A stretch of DNA of 64,000 nucleotides, taken from positions 1,417,501 to 1,481,500 of the forward strand of contig JANCRA010000066.1 of assembly GCA_024362935.1 (NCBI GenBank), written 5' to 3'. Under the pieces are notes generated by a model. The model did no database searches and was not told the DNA's origin. It saw only the letters and a list, made by a program, of their open reading frames with translations. A program made the translations under genes and the position numbers. Shown in pieces: positions 35,402 to 47,831 of this stretch; the stretch's first letter is position 1; each line of letters starts with the position of its first letter. This stretch comes from Setophaga petechia (taxonomy: Eukaryota; Chordata; Aves; Passeriformes; Parulidae).

Positions 35402-36581
35402 TGTCAGGAAGGAATGATTAATGAACAGCAGCTTCAGCTGAGGCTAACCTTTGGAGAGCTGAGCAGGACATCTGCAGAACTGTCAGAGCTTGACAAGGAC
35501 AGAGCTGAACAACCAATTATTCCACCATCACTAAGGTGGGCTGTCAGTTTAATCCCAGACATTCACTTAGGCAAGGACAGGGAAATTTCTCCTTTACATA
35601 GCAGCACTCTGTTGTGACCTTAACTATTTCTGTTCTGCTGAGGGGAGCCGTGGGGCAGCACCACAAACACAGGGACTCCTGGAGTGAGGAAGGGTGGAGC
35701 AGCCAGAAACCTCGTGTAAAGCACCACTGTGCAGAGCTGTAGTGGTTCTCTACTCATGTAATGACATCTGGGAATTTTTGGTGATTTCAGAAAATGATGG
35801 GCACAAAATGGAATATTCTGCAGACAGCGCAGTGCTGTTCAAAGCTTTGTTTGTGACAAGAAAAAATGGGAATTGCCAACACGTTCTTGACCATGCTCAG
35901 CTGGGTTTGTCCTCCACAAGGAGCATGAGGATGGTTTTCCACAGCTGTGGTGTTTATAAAGGCTGTGAGGAGCCTTCAGCTGGGTGGGAGCCAGAGCCAG
36001 CCCAGCCTGGGACACCTGGTGCAGGTTTAGCTGCAGACATGCACCTGCCAAAAGGTGCCTCGGCCCTCCAGGTTTTGTTTTACTCTGAAAATAATCTGAT
36101 TTTGTCACACAGTCTCAAGTGCTACCAGAAAAAATCCAGGTGGGTTGGAAAAAATGCAGCTTGGGTACATCTCAGGAGGAAGCTGCAGGATAGTTTTGTC
36201 TTGTTGGTATTTTCCTTAAGCTCTTTATGTGCTCAATGAGCACAGAAAATGTAATTGCCACTGCACCTCTCTCTCTAGATTCTCCCTGTAAAGCATGATT
36301 TTTGCCATGTTTAATTGGGACATTCAGTTTGTAATTGCTTTTAGCTGGGAGACACACTGTTGTCACAAAATGAGGATGTGAAAAGTCCTGAAAATTTCAA
36401 AGTAGGATTTTGCAGTAAAATACAATAAATCTTACTCTCTTATGGTTCATTTTCTGAGTATGTTGGAGAAGTTTTTATTGAAAGAACAGAGATGATAAAT
36501 CTCATCTCTTTTACACCTGTCTAAATATATTTTAAAATACGTTTCTGTTGTGCAGAAATTTTGCTAATGAACTCCCAGTCG
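35402..36581. other. Unique, less AT-rich sequence with a 181-codon frame
   Basis: The plus-strand frame 35694-36239 (181 codons) is the second longest non-repeat ORF in the window. It has no signal peptide, membrane segment or motif I recognise. The higher G+C here makes stop-free stretches likelier, so I do not call it a gene. Confidence 0.4.
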
Positions 36582-37148
36582 AGGTTTAGGAATTATAGCA
36601 ATGTTCTGGATAGCAGAGAGCTTATGTGAATGAAGATAAAATACCTTAGCATGGAATTATATTTGCAGATTGCCTCCAGTACATGCCAGCTATAAAAAGC
36701 TGGTACACCTATCCTCCAGAAATCAGTTTTAAAACAGCAGAAAATGTTTGGATTCCAAAAGTGGAGAAAATCTCAAAAAATTCTGCTAAAACTATAACAC
36801 AGAGATGATTATTTTAACCTTGCAAATGTTTCTTGACATGGTGAATTCTGTCAGGTTTAGGAATTATAGCAATGTTCTGGATAGCAGAGAGCTTATGTGA
36901 ATGAAGATAAAATACCTTAGCATGGAATTATATTTGCAGATTGCCTCCAGTACATGCCAGCTATAAAAAGCTGGTACACCTATCCTCCAGAAATCAGTTT
37001 TAAAACAGCAGAAAATGTTTGGATTCCTGATTGGGGCATCTTGGCTGCCCCAAAAGTGGAGAAAATCTCAAAAAATTCTGCTAAACTATAACACAGAGAT
37101 TATTATTTTAACCTTGCAAATGTTTCTTGACATGGTGAATTCTGTCAG
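36582..37148. repeat. 271-bp tandem duplication with a 24-bp indel
   Basis: Copy 1 is 36582-36852 and copy 2 is 36853-37148. Both start AGGTTTAGGAATTATAGCAA and end GACATGGTGAATTCTGTCAG. They are nearly identical except for 24 bp present only in copy 2 (37028-37051), which holds the short inverted repeat GGGGCA/TGCCCC. Confidence 0.95.
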
Positions 37149-39779
37149 CATCTGAATTTTGGTGTGTGTGCAGCATTTACAGCACTGCATTCCTGTTTGG
37201 GAAACACAGGAAGTTGTGAAAGCAGCTGAAGGAAAGGAAACTGGTGTGCATATGCCAAGAACTTGCAAAAATTCACAACATATCATCTGTGTTGCATAAA
37301 AATGTTCTTTGAGACATGGAGATATGCAAAGTTTGTTCTTCAATTTCAAATGGTGTCAGCGCTCTTGTAGAAGGTGGAATTCAGCCTGGTGTGTCAGGGA
37401 GGCTGCAAGGGGAGCAGGCTGGAATATTGATTATTTGATGCTGAATTGCAACCCAGAAATGTTGAAGCAGCATCTATGCAGAGCAGTGTTTTCAAAGCTG
37501 AGGTGAAGGCCAAAGTGATTGCTCTTCCTGCTTAGGAATGGATTAAACCTGAAATTCCAACATTAACTTCTTCTGCCCTGCAGGACTCATCTTGGAGAGT
37601 GAATCTATTGGTTATCTTTTATGTTAGTTGAGGGGTTTAAGGGTTTTGTTTGTTTGGATTCTCTTCATTTATTTTCCCTTCCATCTGGATTTGCAGGACA
37701 CACAGTATTTATCATGGTCCAGACTGAGTCTTTATTGCAATAGAAAAAAAATAGCAGAAATTAACAGGTAAAATTTTTGCCTTAATGACATTTCCTAAAA
37801 TGAGTTGTACATTGATAGCAATTGTGAAATATTAATTTTAACCAATTCAGCTGTCTCAGCACATGAGAGATGGACACATTGTACTTTGGTCCAGCCTCTT
37901 ACAGGCTCACTTTTTGTGATATTTGCATTAAAAACACTGGACAAGCTTCTTATTCATTACCACAGGGGAAAGTAGACTTAGAAATTCTTAAATTAATTAA
38001 GAAAAGCAAATCTATTGACTGCTCCACAGCTGGAGTGGGTTGCTTGCTGGCCTTCATTTTTTTGACAGAAGATGATTAATATGGAGGGTAATTCCTGCAG
38101 TCTTGTTAATAAATATTCACAGAGACATCCTACAGAGAGATCAGGTTGCTCTGAAATGTGAGCCTGAACCATGGGGAAAGTCAAACCAGCCAGTAGAATG
38201 TAATCAATTTAAACTAAAATAAGGTTATTAAATTAGTTTTCTTAACATCTAAATCTTTTATAGAGGTAATGGGTATTTTACATCAGTACAGATTAGAAAA
38301 GCAGGTGGCAGAGGAGATTGTCTTGAAAAATCCAGAACTCTTTATACCTAAATAAAGGCAATATAAAATTGTGTACCATAATCAGGCATTTATTAATGAG
38401 GTGAGCTACTTCAGGTAGGTGCCCAGCCCAGAGCAGATCATTCCCTTGTTCTTTCTGTGTAGCATGGTTCTTCCACACAGGGCAATGCTGCAGCTCAGAC
38501 AGCTTCAATCACAACTTTTACACAGAATTTTTCATGGTTTATAATTTTGGTTGAATTCTTGGGATGATTTTTGGTACAATACCAGGAAATGTGCCCTCTG
38601 TTTAGGGCCATACTCACAATTGTTCTCTGCCAGCAAAACCAACTCTTGCTAGACAGTTTTTGACTTCTTAGTCAGAAGTTGCTTCTGAACACAGAAAAAA
38701 TGGTAATTGCCTTACCTTCATAAAACACAGGTTTAACTCTGCCATTGCTGTGAGTGGAAATCAAAGTTTTATGGAATTGTGCTTTCTCCTGTTGGTCATT
38801 TATACTGATTATAACTTGCTACAGGGATTGTACACTTTGCTGTTTATTAAATTGCATTATTGCTTAACAATATATAGATAAAGTATCCATAAATGAAACA
38901 AAATAATGAATTACAGAATGCAATGACACTTATTAGCCCTAAATTTTCACAACTAGAAGGTTTAAGTAAGGATGTAATGCATCACTGAATGATTTAACAG
39001 AACATCATAACTCTTTTCCTTTAGCCATAAATTGTAACCTGGGATTGTTTTTGTAATGGTAATTGCCTTATCTTCATAAATTCTACAGTCATACAGAATT
39101 TAACTAGTATTGTAACAGGAGTTCCCAAGAGTAAAAAAAGAAAACAACAAAAAAACCCCCAGATGCTGTCAATGGTAATTTAAATAAGAAAAGGCACATT
39201 AAGTGGTTCTTCTTCCTCTAGTAATAGAAATTAATTAGCTTTGAGCTGCTTTGGAGGTTTTAGATTTTTTGCTGTGGCCTGTTATGGGTTATAATTGCAT
39301 GGAAATGGTTTTGATTGGATCAAATCATCTGTGTGAGGGTTCTGCAGGAAGGCAGAGGTACCTGGGTCAGGTGTCAGCCTGCAGGGTGTGGAGGCTGCAG
39401 AGGATCAAGAGTGTGAAATGAAGATTTTCCAAAAGAGTCTCAAGTGTTGGCAAAGGTGGTGCTGCAAGTCTGGGATGTGCTGCTAAATATGGCCCCCTTT
39501 GACGCAGGAACTATTGAATGTTCTAAACTAAAGTGTAATATATTTTAGTTAATATTTTATACTAAAGCTGCTTTAGAGTACTCCCTGTAAGCAAATTTTC
39601 CTCCAAGGCCCTGTGCAGACATTTAGTGGAAATCAGTCTATATTGCACCTAAGCTTCATTAAAAACAAGGGCCTAATGAAAATTAAGAAAAAATATCAGT
39701 AGAAAGCATTTTCAGGACCAATATCTTCCTGTTCTTCAGTGTGATGAGTGGATGTTGATTTTGGCATTTTTCAGCTTTA
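37149..39779. other. Unique sequence, no gene seen
   Basis: The word GGTAATTGCCTTA plus TTCATAAA recurs at 38701 and 39057 without a longer duplication. No gene recognised. Confidence 0.5.
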
Positions 39780-40499
39780 TTACTCAGTGTCAGAGGTGGT
39801 TTCCCTCTGAAGATCAGAGCCATACCTCCATAAGGAGCTGGGCACCCCAAGATCATAAACTGGGGGTCCCACACAATTCACGAGGGGCCTTTTCAGCCTG
39901 AGTGAATGAAAAAAATCAAATCTGGCAGAAAATATCAAGATCCTTTGGTCTTTTCTTAGTAATTTATTAACACAGAATTTTCTCTTGTAACTAGGATAAA
40001 TGCACTCAGGAACCAAAATGTTTTTTGGGCTCCAGTTTTTCCAAGCACAGATCCTAGAATTAATCATTGGGATAGAGAGATTACTTTCTTTCTGTAGGTT
40101 AAGACTAAGAAGAGACAAAGGGACATATTTGTTGGTTGACCTTTGGACTTCATACAAAATATAGGGAGAATAGTGATGAATCTCCAAAGCCTGCTGGCAC
40201 AGAAAAGTGCTTGGTATTCCATGAAAAAACCATCGTGTATTCCCTAAATAGTTCATTTTGTTTTCTAAAGTTCTGAAAAACTCACTCCATTGAAATGCAT
40301 GTTGTTGCATCGATTTTTCTAAAATACACCTTGTTATCTTTTCTTTGGTAATTGGTGACTGGTAATGACTTTGGCAATTTAACTTGTTCTTGCAGACACT
40401 TTTCCCATTCCCCCAGATAACTGAAGTCAGGAGAGAGGGCCTGTCTGTCAATCTCTGATGCCTGTCAACCTCCTTGATTGACAGCTTTTTGTCCCACAA
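39780..40499 (-). other. Unusually long ORF of unknown status, 239 codons
   Basis: The longest open frame outside tandem repeats. The predicted peptide starts MWDKKLSIKEVDRHQR and ends SDLQRETTSDTE. It is basic, rich in Ser, Leu, Lys and Asn, has Cys residues scattered singly, and shows no signal peptide, membrane helix, zinc-finger spacing or retroviral motif that I recognise. No splice signals, promoter or polyA signal were confirmed around it. At about 40% G+C, some 6% of random triplets are stops, so 240 stop-free codons would be rare by chance in 64 kb. It could be a decayed retrocopy, an old element ORF, a young gene or coincidence. Confidence 0.3.
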
Positions 40500-41992
40500 T
40501 AGACACCATTTCTGCAGCCCCCATTCTGTTATTTTCTTCTTTCTTAATACTTGTGGGGGATGGTGTTTGCCTTATAATCTGTGTTTAAAATCCAACTTGG
40601 AATGAGGCCAGCTCCTAAGAAATTATCACAAAGTCTTCTTAGCTTTGCATCAGGAAAATTCTCTGGAGAGTTTCATAAGCTGTGATTCCACCTTTCAAAA
40701 TTACCTTTGCTCAAAAACTGAGCTTAGTTGTTCCTCCAAAATCCCCTTCAAAATCCAACAAAGAGACTGTGAGGTCTGCCTAATATGTTTTGATATCAGA
40801 AAAGTAATTTGTTTGTGCTTTACTTTATTTGGGAGGTTCTTCCTCGTGGAATAACTGTCATAGAAATTTTTGTGTGTAAGAAATGTAGATAGAATATGTG
40901 AGCCTGGGAGCAGAGAAAGGGAGGGATATTTGCTTTATGAGGAATAACTGAAACAGAAAATAAAGAAAACTTCTGAAAGGAAAGTAATGTCATTGTTCAC
41001 CCCCCCAAAATTGTGCATTCTTACAAGCATTCTAATCACCTTGGCATTAATTCACTTAATTGTGAATTAGCCTTGTGCATTAGGATTGAATTGTACTTAC
41101 AATTTAAGACTTCTTTTAGATGGAAGAATAGAGTGTGAGAACTGATTTGTCTATTAAAATTATGTCAGATTTTGTGAAAAAAGAGCATTTTATTGAAAAG
41201 CTAAAATTCTTTTAATTTTAAAAATGAAAACCAATTCAATATGAGTATAAAATCAGTTGTTGCTGCCATGATTTGTGTAAATCTTCTGTGTCAGCTGTCT
41301 GGCTGTAGAATCAACAATTCTGATGTCATTCCACTTCATGCAATTTGAAGGGGACAAAAGCAAACCAGGCTTGAAGAATTGCCATATTGAAATCTGAAGT
41401 ACCTCAAAGGAAACCCACTTACACAGAAATAACCCCATAAAACCAATGTTACTCTAATTAATCACAACATTAAATGCACCTGTTGACTTAGAGATATTCC
41501 CCTGGTGCTGGTGCTCGTGCAGCCTGGATGTGAACAGTGTGCTGAGCAAACACCAGTGTGTGTTTTGGGATTGTCCACTTATTTCACATTCACTGCTTGA
41601 GGACTCTGTTATGAAAGAGGTGGATGCAAGGCTTGAATGCTTTTTGTGAGGAAAGGGCTGCTTGGTTTGTTGATGGTTCTTTTTTTCCACTTGAAAGGAT
41701 TTGTTCAATAAAGCTGGGATAATTCTGGCAACACTGTGTTCATAACAATTGAATTCAGAACAACTGAGTTTGAACATAAAGAACAATAGCTAAATTGGAG
41801 GTTATTGCTTCCTCTAATAACAAGTAGAATAAACTAATCAGCTTCCAGATAGAGGCCAATAAGCTGGCTGGCAAATTGAAATAGATTGAAATAGACCCAG
41901 CATGTGGATGTGTGTATGAATATCCAGTGTTACACAATATGGACCTTGTCATCTTGAATCCCATTCTTACAGCATAAATTGCTGGGCAGCCT
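40500..41992. other. Unique sequence, no gene seen
   Basis: AT-rich. Homeodomain-like TTAATTGTGAATTA words occur near 41054-41068. The 110-codon minus-strand frame at 41454-41786 has no recognisable domain. Confidence 0.5.
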
Positions 41993-41998
41993 CAATCC
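41993..41998. repeat. 6-bp target-site duplication, left copy
   Basis: CAATCC, repeated exactly at 42562-42567 after the LTR. Confidence 0.85.
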
Positions 41999-42561
41999 TG
42001 TGGTTGTACCAGTTGTGGGTTTCTCTGGGTCTGGATTGAAGGCACTTGAGACAGTATTCCATGTTTGAGCTCAGGTGTTTATTATTTCTGATCACAGTCT
42101 CACTGCTGTGAGTTCAGCAGCTTTTCATTAGAAGGCACAAAATGGCCAACAATCTCTGGTTACAAGGTATTTTAAGACTAAACTACCCAATTAAGAACTG
42201 ACACCTGGATTATTTTCCCTTTTAACTGATCCCACAGAGCCCACAATGGGAACTTTTCTGCCCAATTACAAAATGCCACCCAAACCCATGGAGAAGAAGG
42301 AAGAAGAAACCCAGGATGACACCCTGTGCCCTCCATTTTGCTTCCATTCACAGCATACAAAAAATCCCAAAACCTCAATTTCCCACCAAGTGATGCACCT
42401 ACACTGCTCTCTGTAATCTATTTCACTCTTCTGTGGATTCCAGTCTGTTCTGGAGTTTAGGAAACTTTCTCCATGAATGAGGGTCAAAGTCAGAGCTCCC
42501 CTGAGGGTCAGGGCACCCCAGAGCAGACAGAGAAATATTCCCTGTGCTCTGGGTTTCCACA
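41999..42561 (-). mobile_element. Solo ERVK-type LTR, 563 bp
   Basis: On the minus strand it begins TGTGGAAACCCAGAGCACAG and ends GGTACAACCACA. It lies between perfect 6-bp TSDs (CAATCC), the ERVK signature. The complement of 42078-42083 is an AATAAA polyA signal in the expected 3' part. It is a different family from the LTRs at 2409 and 32603. No internal coding sequence is attached; the 98-codon frame at 42266-42562 lies within the LTR and is not a gene. Confidence 0.85.
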
Positions 42562-42567
42562 CAATCC

Positions 42568-43371
42568 TTTAGAAGTGTAGAGCACTCAGCATTTCAAGAG
42601 AAACAGTCCTGTAGATCCTCAGTTAAATTTCTCAGATGGTGCCTCTGCTGCAGCATGGACAGAGCTGCTACTTTTTGGCCATGTGAACTGATGATGGCAA
42701 AGGGCTCAGAGTGCTGGGGAAAAGAGAAATGACAGATGCAGCTGATGTGTGAGGAGATGTTTACTCAGGGAGGACAGGGAAAAGGGAAGCAAATGGGAAA
42801 ATGTATAAGTGTTGAACTGTTTCTGAGTGCTTTAGTGCATGAATGACTATAAAATATATTCCCCATGCATTAAGAGAAAATTACCCCAGTATGATAGAAA
42901 GTGTGATGTACTCGGTGCATCTTGGGTCTGTCTAGCTGGTTGTGTTCGGGTGTTGCTGACCCTTTTTCCAAAGAGTTACAAAGACTAGCCCAGGATAAAA
43001 ATGAACCCATTCCCCAGAGAACTTTCTGCATAAAATGGCCACTCCTCTACATCAGGAAGCACAGACAGCATGGAGGAATGACAATTTTTAGGGAACTAAG
43101 AAAAAGCACATCTCCACTGCCATTTCCTTTTCAGGGGAATTCTTTCCTGTCCCTGCTGAACCATTCATTCAACCTGCCAAATGTATGGTTAAGGGAATGC
43201 TGCAATTTTCAAAGCTTCAGAATAGGGGGCAGTAAGGTCACAGTATTGCTTGAACAATTTTTTTTTCTCCTAATGCTGGAGTACATAGTGTTAAAGTGCT
43301 TTGGAATGGCTGCAGGTTTGCTTTTGATTCAGGACTCACCTCTCATCCTGTGATAAGCTGGTGTTCTAGCA
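42568..43371. other. Unique sequence with a 143-codon frame
   Basis: The plus-strand frame 42922-43353 has a hydrophobic stretch near its end but no recognisable family. I do not call it a gene. Confidence 0.4.
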
Positions 43372-43595
43372 CCATTTACCCCAAGTTTGCTCCCCCCAAC
43401 TCAATTTTGTTCCCATCTCTCAGGGCCTGAGGCAGTGAGGTGTCCTTGGTTGCCAGGCCTGGAGAGGAATTGTTGTGTCTGCCCAAAATGAGAAAGCAGC
43501 AGCTCACACTGTGTGTGGAGTTTGGAGTTATACACTAAAGAATTACAGGGTTACAAATATATGGAAAATATAAAAGTTAAAATCCTGAGCCATCA
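43372..43595 (-). mobile_element. ERV LTR (4-bp-TSD family), copy C, 3' truncated
   Basis: From the 5' terminus (complement of GAGCCATCA ending at 43595) through GGAGAGGAATTGTTGTGTCT and TTTGCTCCCCCCAACTCA. It then stops at about 43372, where copies B and D continue. About 220 bp, so only the U3 part remains. Confidence 0.8.
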
Positions 43596-46500
43596 GTGCA
43601 GGGCTGTATCAGGTTGGATGTGTCTCCAGCACTTAGGTGATTTACTGAGGATTTTTAACACAACCAGAAGCCTCCATCAAATTCCACAAACTGGCAGCCC
43701 TCAGCTCTGAAATAACTGTATGTTACAGCAGTTTAAGTTAGATCAATATATTGTATAAAATTTAGCATTGGTTAAACAACTGTGACAGTTCAGGCCAACC
43801 TGAACTTCATGTGAACCTGCTGTCAGGTAGAACTGAAACCTCTGATGTCTTGGTTATTTCACCATGCATCATTCTCCACTCTCACATTTATTTCTTGCAG
43901 GAGGAGCATTTAAGTGATTCTCACTGTGAGAATGTGAGGATGGAGGCCCTGATTTGCACACCATGAATATATTGATAGATTTATCTCATTTGCTGTACTT
44001 GTCTGTCATGGCTAAGGACACTAATGAGTTGGTTTTGGGGATTAATGAGAACTGTAATGGCTAATGGGTATTTACAGCATTGCTGCATTTTACCACCTAA
44101 TAATGTGAACACCAACTTCAGTTCTTTCAAGCCTTTAATTGTCACCATGGGAATCTTTAGTTACATTTCATCAGACAATAAAAATCTCAGAAAAATCAAC
44201 AAGATGTTGATGATTCTGCTGGAGTTGCTTTGATAGCCAATTTCTTTGAATGTCACACTCACAAGTAATAAATTCTTGTAAAACTTTTTGAGAACTAACT
44301 TCAAAACAGATCCAGCTTGAACTCAGATTTGTCCTATTTGCTCCTCCTTTCTCAATAATTCAGCTTTGAAAAGAAAAAGATACACTGACAAGCTTCCAAG
44401 TTTTTTAGGTTTTAAAAATATCTGCTCACTGAATAATCACTACTATCAGGAAAAAAAAAGAGGTTAAACCAACAAAGCCTGAGGCATTTTGCTAGAGAGT
44501 CTTGCCTTTTTGATTACTTCCTCAATAGTCACACCAGCAACTCACCATTTTGGGGGCTGAATATTCCTTTACACGTGGATTTAAAAGATACTTGCAAATA
44601 CTTGGCTCAGATTCACTGCAGAATTTGTGTGTGCCTCTTAACCTAGTTTGGGATTTTCAAGGCAAAAGGTTAAACTAAATGACAATTATCTGTTGTTTTC
44701 CCATATTAGAGTCATCTTTCCTTTGAATACCAGCTTTGGACTATTCAGACTTTCAGACTTTTTTCATTCTGTGCTGTCTCTTAAGTTTTTCCTGCTCTTT
44801 TGCTTGCACAACACAAAGCTGTTCATCTGGGCAGTTGCACACCTGTATTTTCTCCTACCATGAACAAAATGACATAAAAACTTCTTGCACTCTTTCTCTT
44901 GTGCTTTGTGAATCCTGGCTGTATTCTGGGAGATGCTCCAGCTGCACTGGTGCTGCACAGATTTTAATTTTTATTTTTATAACCTGGTGTGCATGCCTCT
45001 GGCAGTATCTTCAACATTGATCTGGAGCCAGAGTTCTGCCTTCTCATTTGTGTTGGATAATGAATGCAGTTGGTGAACAGCAGCAGCTTTTTTGCTGTGG
45101 ATAGAAAAAAACTACAATTTCCATACCTCACATCGTGCTCCTTTCATTACTCTCTCCTTCCTCCAATGTTTTTGAGTGTGCAGATGTTTCCTAGTTAGTT
45201 ATCATTTAAGTGGGTAGCTTCTTGCTAAGGTGTTAATTAAAACTTGCTGTCCAGAATCTCTGGGTACAATTTGCAGTGTAATCTGTAGCCTCTAGTGCAT
45301 CATTGTATCTCTATTAAAAGGAATTCTGTGTAATGATGCTGGGATTTAATTAGTTTCTTTGCTGGTGTTGTAAAACATAGTGATAAATGAGCTAACAGGT
45401 CCATGGATCATTATTCTACTAGAGATGAGCTTATTAGCTGATTATGAATCATTAACAAAGTCTACATGGGATTTGCTTATCTAATTCAACACAATTTTGA
45501 ACATTCAATACTCTACATTCATTTCTTTCAACTAACAATATTGTATTTAGATTGTAATCTTTGCATGTTTTATTCTGGGAAATTTTTTTTCTTTAGTGTT
45601 GAATTCTAATTATATTCTAAGTGCTGGGAGAAGAGCTGGTGTCCATCTAGGATGAATACAAAACTGCACTGCAGGGTTTTACACAACTGCACATTTTTTA
45701 GTTTTGGTTCTGGGGATGTGTTTATTAATCATCTAGCATTGCAGGAAAGACAGAAACTCAGACTCTGAGCAGCTTGCATTTCTTAAATAATGCACTGACT
45801 AGAGCAAAATTAAATATTCTGTGCCAGCAAGAGCTGACCACTTAGAAGGGGGCACAGTCACACCACTGTGTGTTCAGTTTGGCAGGGGTAAAGCATGTTG
45901 TAGTTGTCAGAAATAATGGGAGTTAATAACAAAAAAGTGTGCTTTATGGAGAATAATCACCTGAGAGATGATTTTAGAATAAAATATTCATAAATTTGGT
46001 GCTACGAGTTTATCTTCAAATAAATCAGACAGAATTGCAGAAGAACTTTCCACTTCTCATTGAGCATCTGCAGTTGTTTAAATTGCATTTTTCCCTTGAC
46101 CTTCCTGATGCTCCCACCTTAGATGGACTTTAGGCTGTTTTTCTGCTCTGCTGTGAAGTTGTGAACAGAAACTACTTTGGTGTAACCTACTTTGGATTTT
46201 CCTCACCAGAAAATAGCTGGCTTAGGTGTGTAGAAGGTGCATCCACGTGTCTGCTTCTCACACATCCTGATCTATCTGTAAAACCTTGCCCATTTTTATT
46301 TTTATTTCTTATCTGTATTTTTATCCTGCCTTTGACCCACTGCTGGAGAGAAAGGAATTTTCTGGAATGGGCATTTAGTCTTCTCTCTCCTTGTCTTGAG
46401 TGCTTCAGAAAGACACCTGTGTGTTCTCTGTGGAGGGTGGGCTCATTCCAGTGCTGGATTTTATTTTATTCTACTCTCCCAAATGTAGCTGTCATTGCAA

Positions 46501-47747
46501 ATGACCTCTGCATAATCTGCCTTATTTGTTTCTGTGCAGGAAACTGTTGATAATTCTTCAGGAGAAATCCTGGCAATAATGTAAAAAAGATGATGATGCT
46601 GATGGCAGAGGTGCTGCTATCACACACAGTTCTATAAATACAGAGTTGAAAAATCAAGGTGTTTCATAAAAATTGGCAGCTGAAAATGGATACAATTTTC
46701 TTGTGATTCTACCAGGATCCCTCTCTTCTGAATTTCCTATTTACAGAGCCATTAATTCTAACATTTTCTGATCTTTTATCATGTCAGAGTAAATATTACT
46801 TGGTTTGTCCCAGTGGGAGCAAAATGCATACTATTTTTGTTTCTAAGTTATTTTCTTTCTCTGAGACAACCTATTTATTTCTCCCTTTAAAAAAGATTTG
46901 GAAAATGACAGATGAATTTCCAGCACTAGTAATATTTCTTAATGGTTAGGGAAACAAGTTTGCATTGCAGAGATGCAGCCACGAAGAAAAATAGGAGAAT
47001 TAAAAAGGCATGGTTTAAAATATAAGAGGATAATAACACAAAGTGGAATGCTAGAGAGGTTCAATATCTTTCATGGTAGCACTGGAAAATTTGAATTTGT
47101 AAACATATACTCTTTACCTTAGTTTCTGTTTACATATGCAGAGTACCTTTTCAGTTGCAGAGAAGCAGTGACCATGATTTACAATATTATTAGCTGCACT
47201 CAAATCTTTACATAATAGCCATTTGATATTGTGCAATAATTTATGAATTTTAAACGACTTATTTTTTACATAGGAGATTTTTATAGAAAATAAAGTGGAT
47301 ATAATGTCAATACGAAAATATCAGATTATATTATTTTCTAATTAGGATAAAATACTTGCCCTCAACATTTATTTTAAATGGCAATGTTAATTTTTGTTGT
47401 AAGCCAAACACTTGAATCATAAGACTCATAGCAAGTAACATTTTTCATATTTTCTCTGTACAACCCTGGGAGCAGCGTGCCTTTATTTTGTAGGGCACAT
47501 TCCAATTTCATGAACAGGAGCGTGTGGACATTTAAATGAATTGAAACAAAGCAGGTTAATTATGCAGGGACCTCAGGCTAAAGTTAACTCACAACTAATG
47601 CACTGTGTGCTCTCATTATAAACTGAGTCTGTCCTGGATTACTGTGAGTACTCACACTTATCCACTATTATCTGCCTGACCACAGGTTTGTTTTCCTTTC
47701 CAGCGCCTGTTTTGTTATTTTCAAAACCAGGATTCCTTCTTTTGATG
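43596..47747. other. Unique sequence, no gene seen
   Basis: Over 4 kb without recognisable repeats. The subregion 45190-45560 is rich in ATTA/TAAT-containing words such as GCTTATTAGCTGATTATGAA, which could be regulatory. The 129-codon frame at 46161-46550 has no recognised domain. Confidence 0.5.
47480..47720. promoter_or_regulatory. Candidate conserved non-coding element (hypothesis)
   Basis: Repeat-free block with AGGAGCGTGTGGACATTTAA, GCAGGTTAATTATGCAGGGA and CTATTATCTGCCTGACCACA. The call rests only on its complexity and homeodomain-like TTAATTA site. Unaligned and uncertain. Confidence 0.2.
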
Positions 47748-47831
47748 CATTAGTGCCTTGATAGAATAAATAAATTTATTTTATTTTCTCATTAGTGCCT
47801 TGATAGAATAAATAAATTTATTTTTGTTTCC
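47748..47831. repeat. 42-bp tandem duplication
   Basis: CATTAGTGCCTTGATAGAAT followed by AAATAAATTTATTTT, at 47748 and again at 47790. Confidence 0.9.

Noticed and set aside
35694..36239. 181-codon ORF as a gene
   Set aside because: No recognisable domain or exon signals. Higher local G+C makes such a frame more likely by chance.
42922..43353. 143-codon ORF as a gene
   Set aside because: No recognisable family and no supporting signals. The length is within reach of chance over 64 kb.
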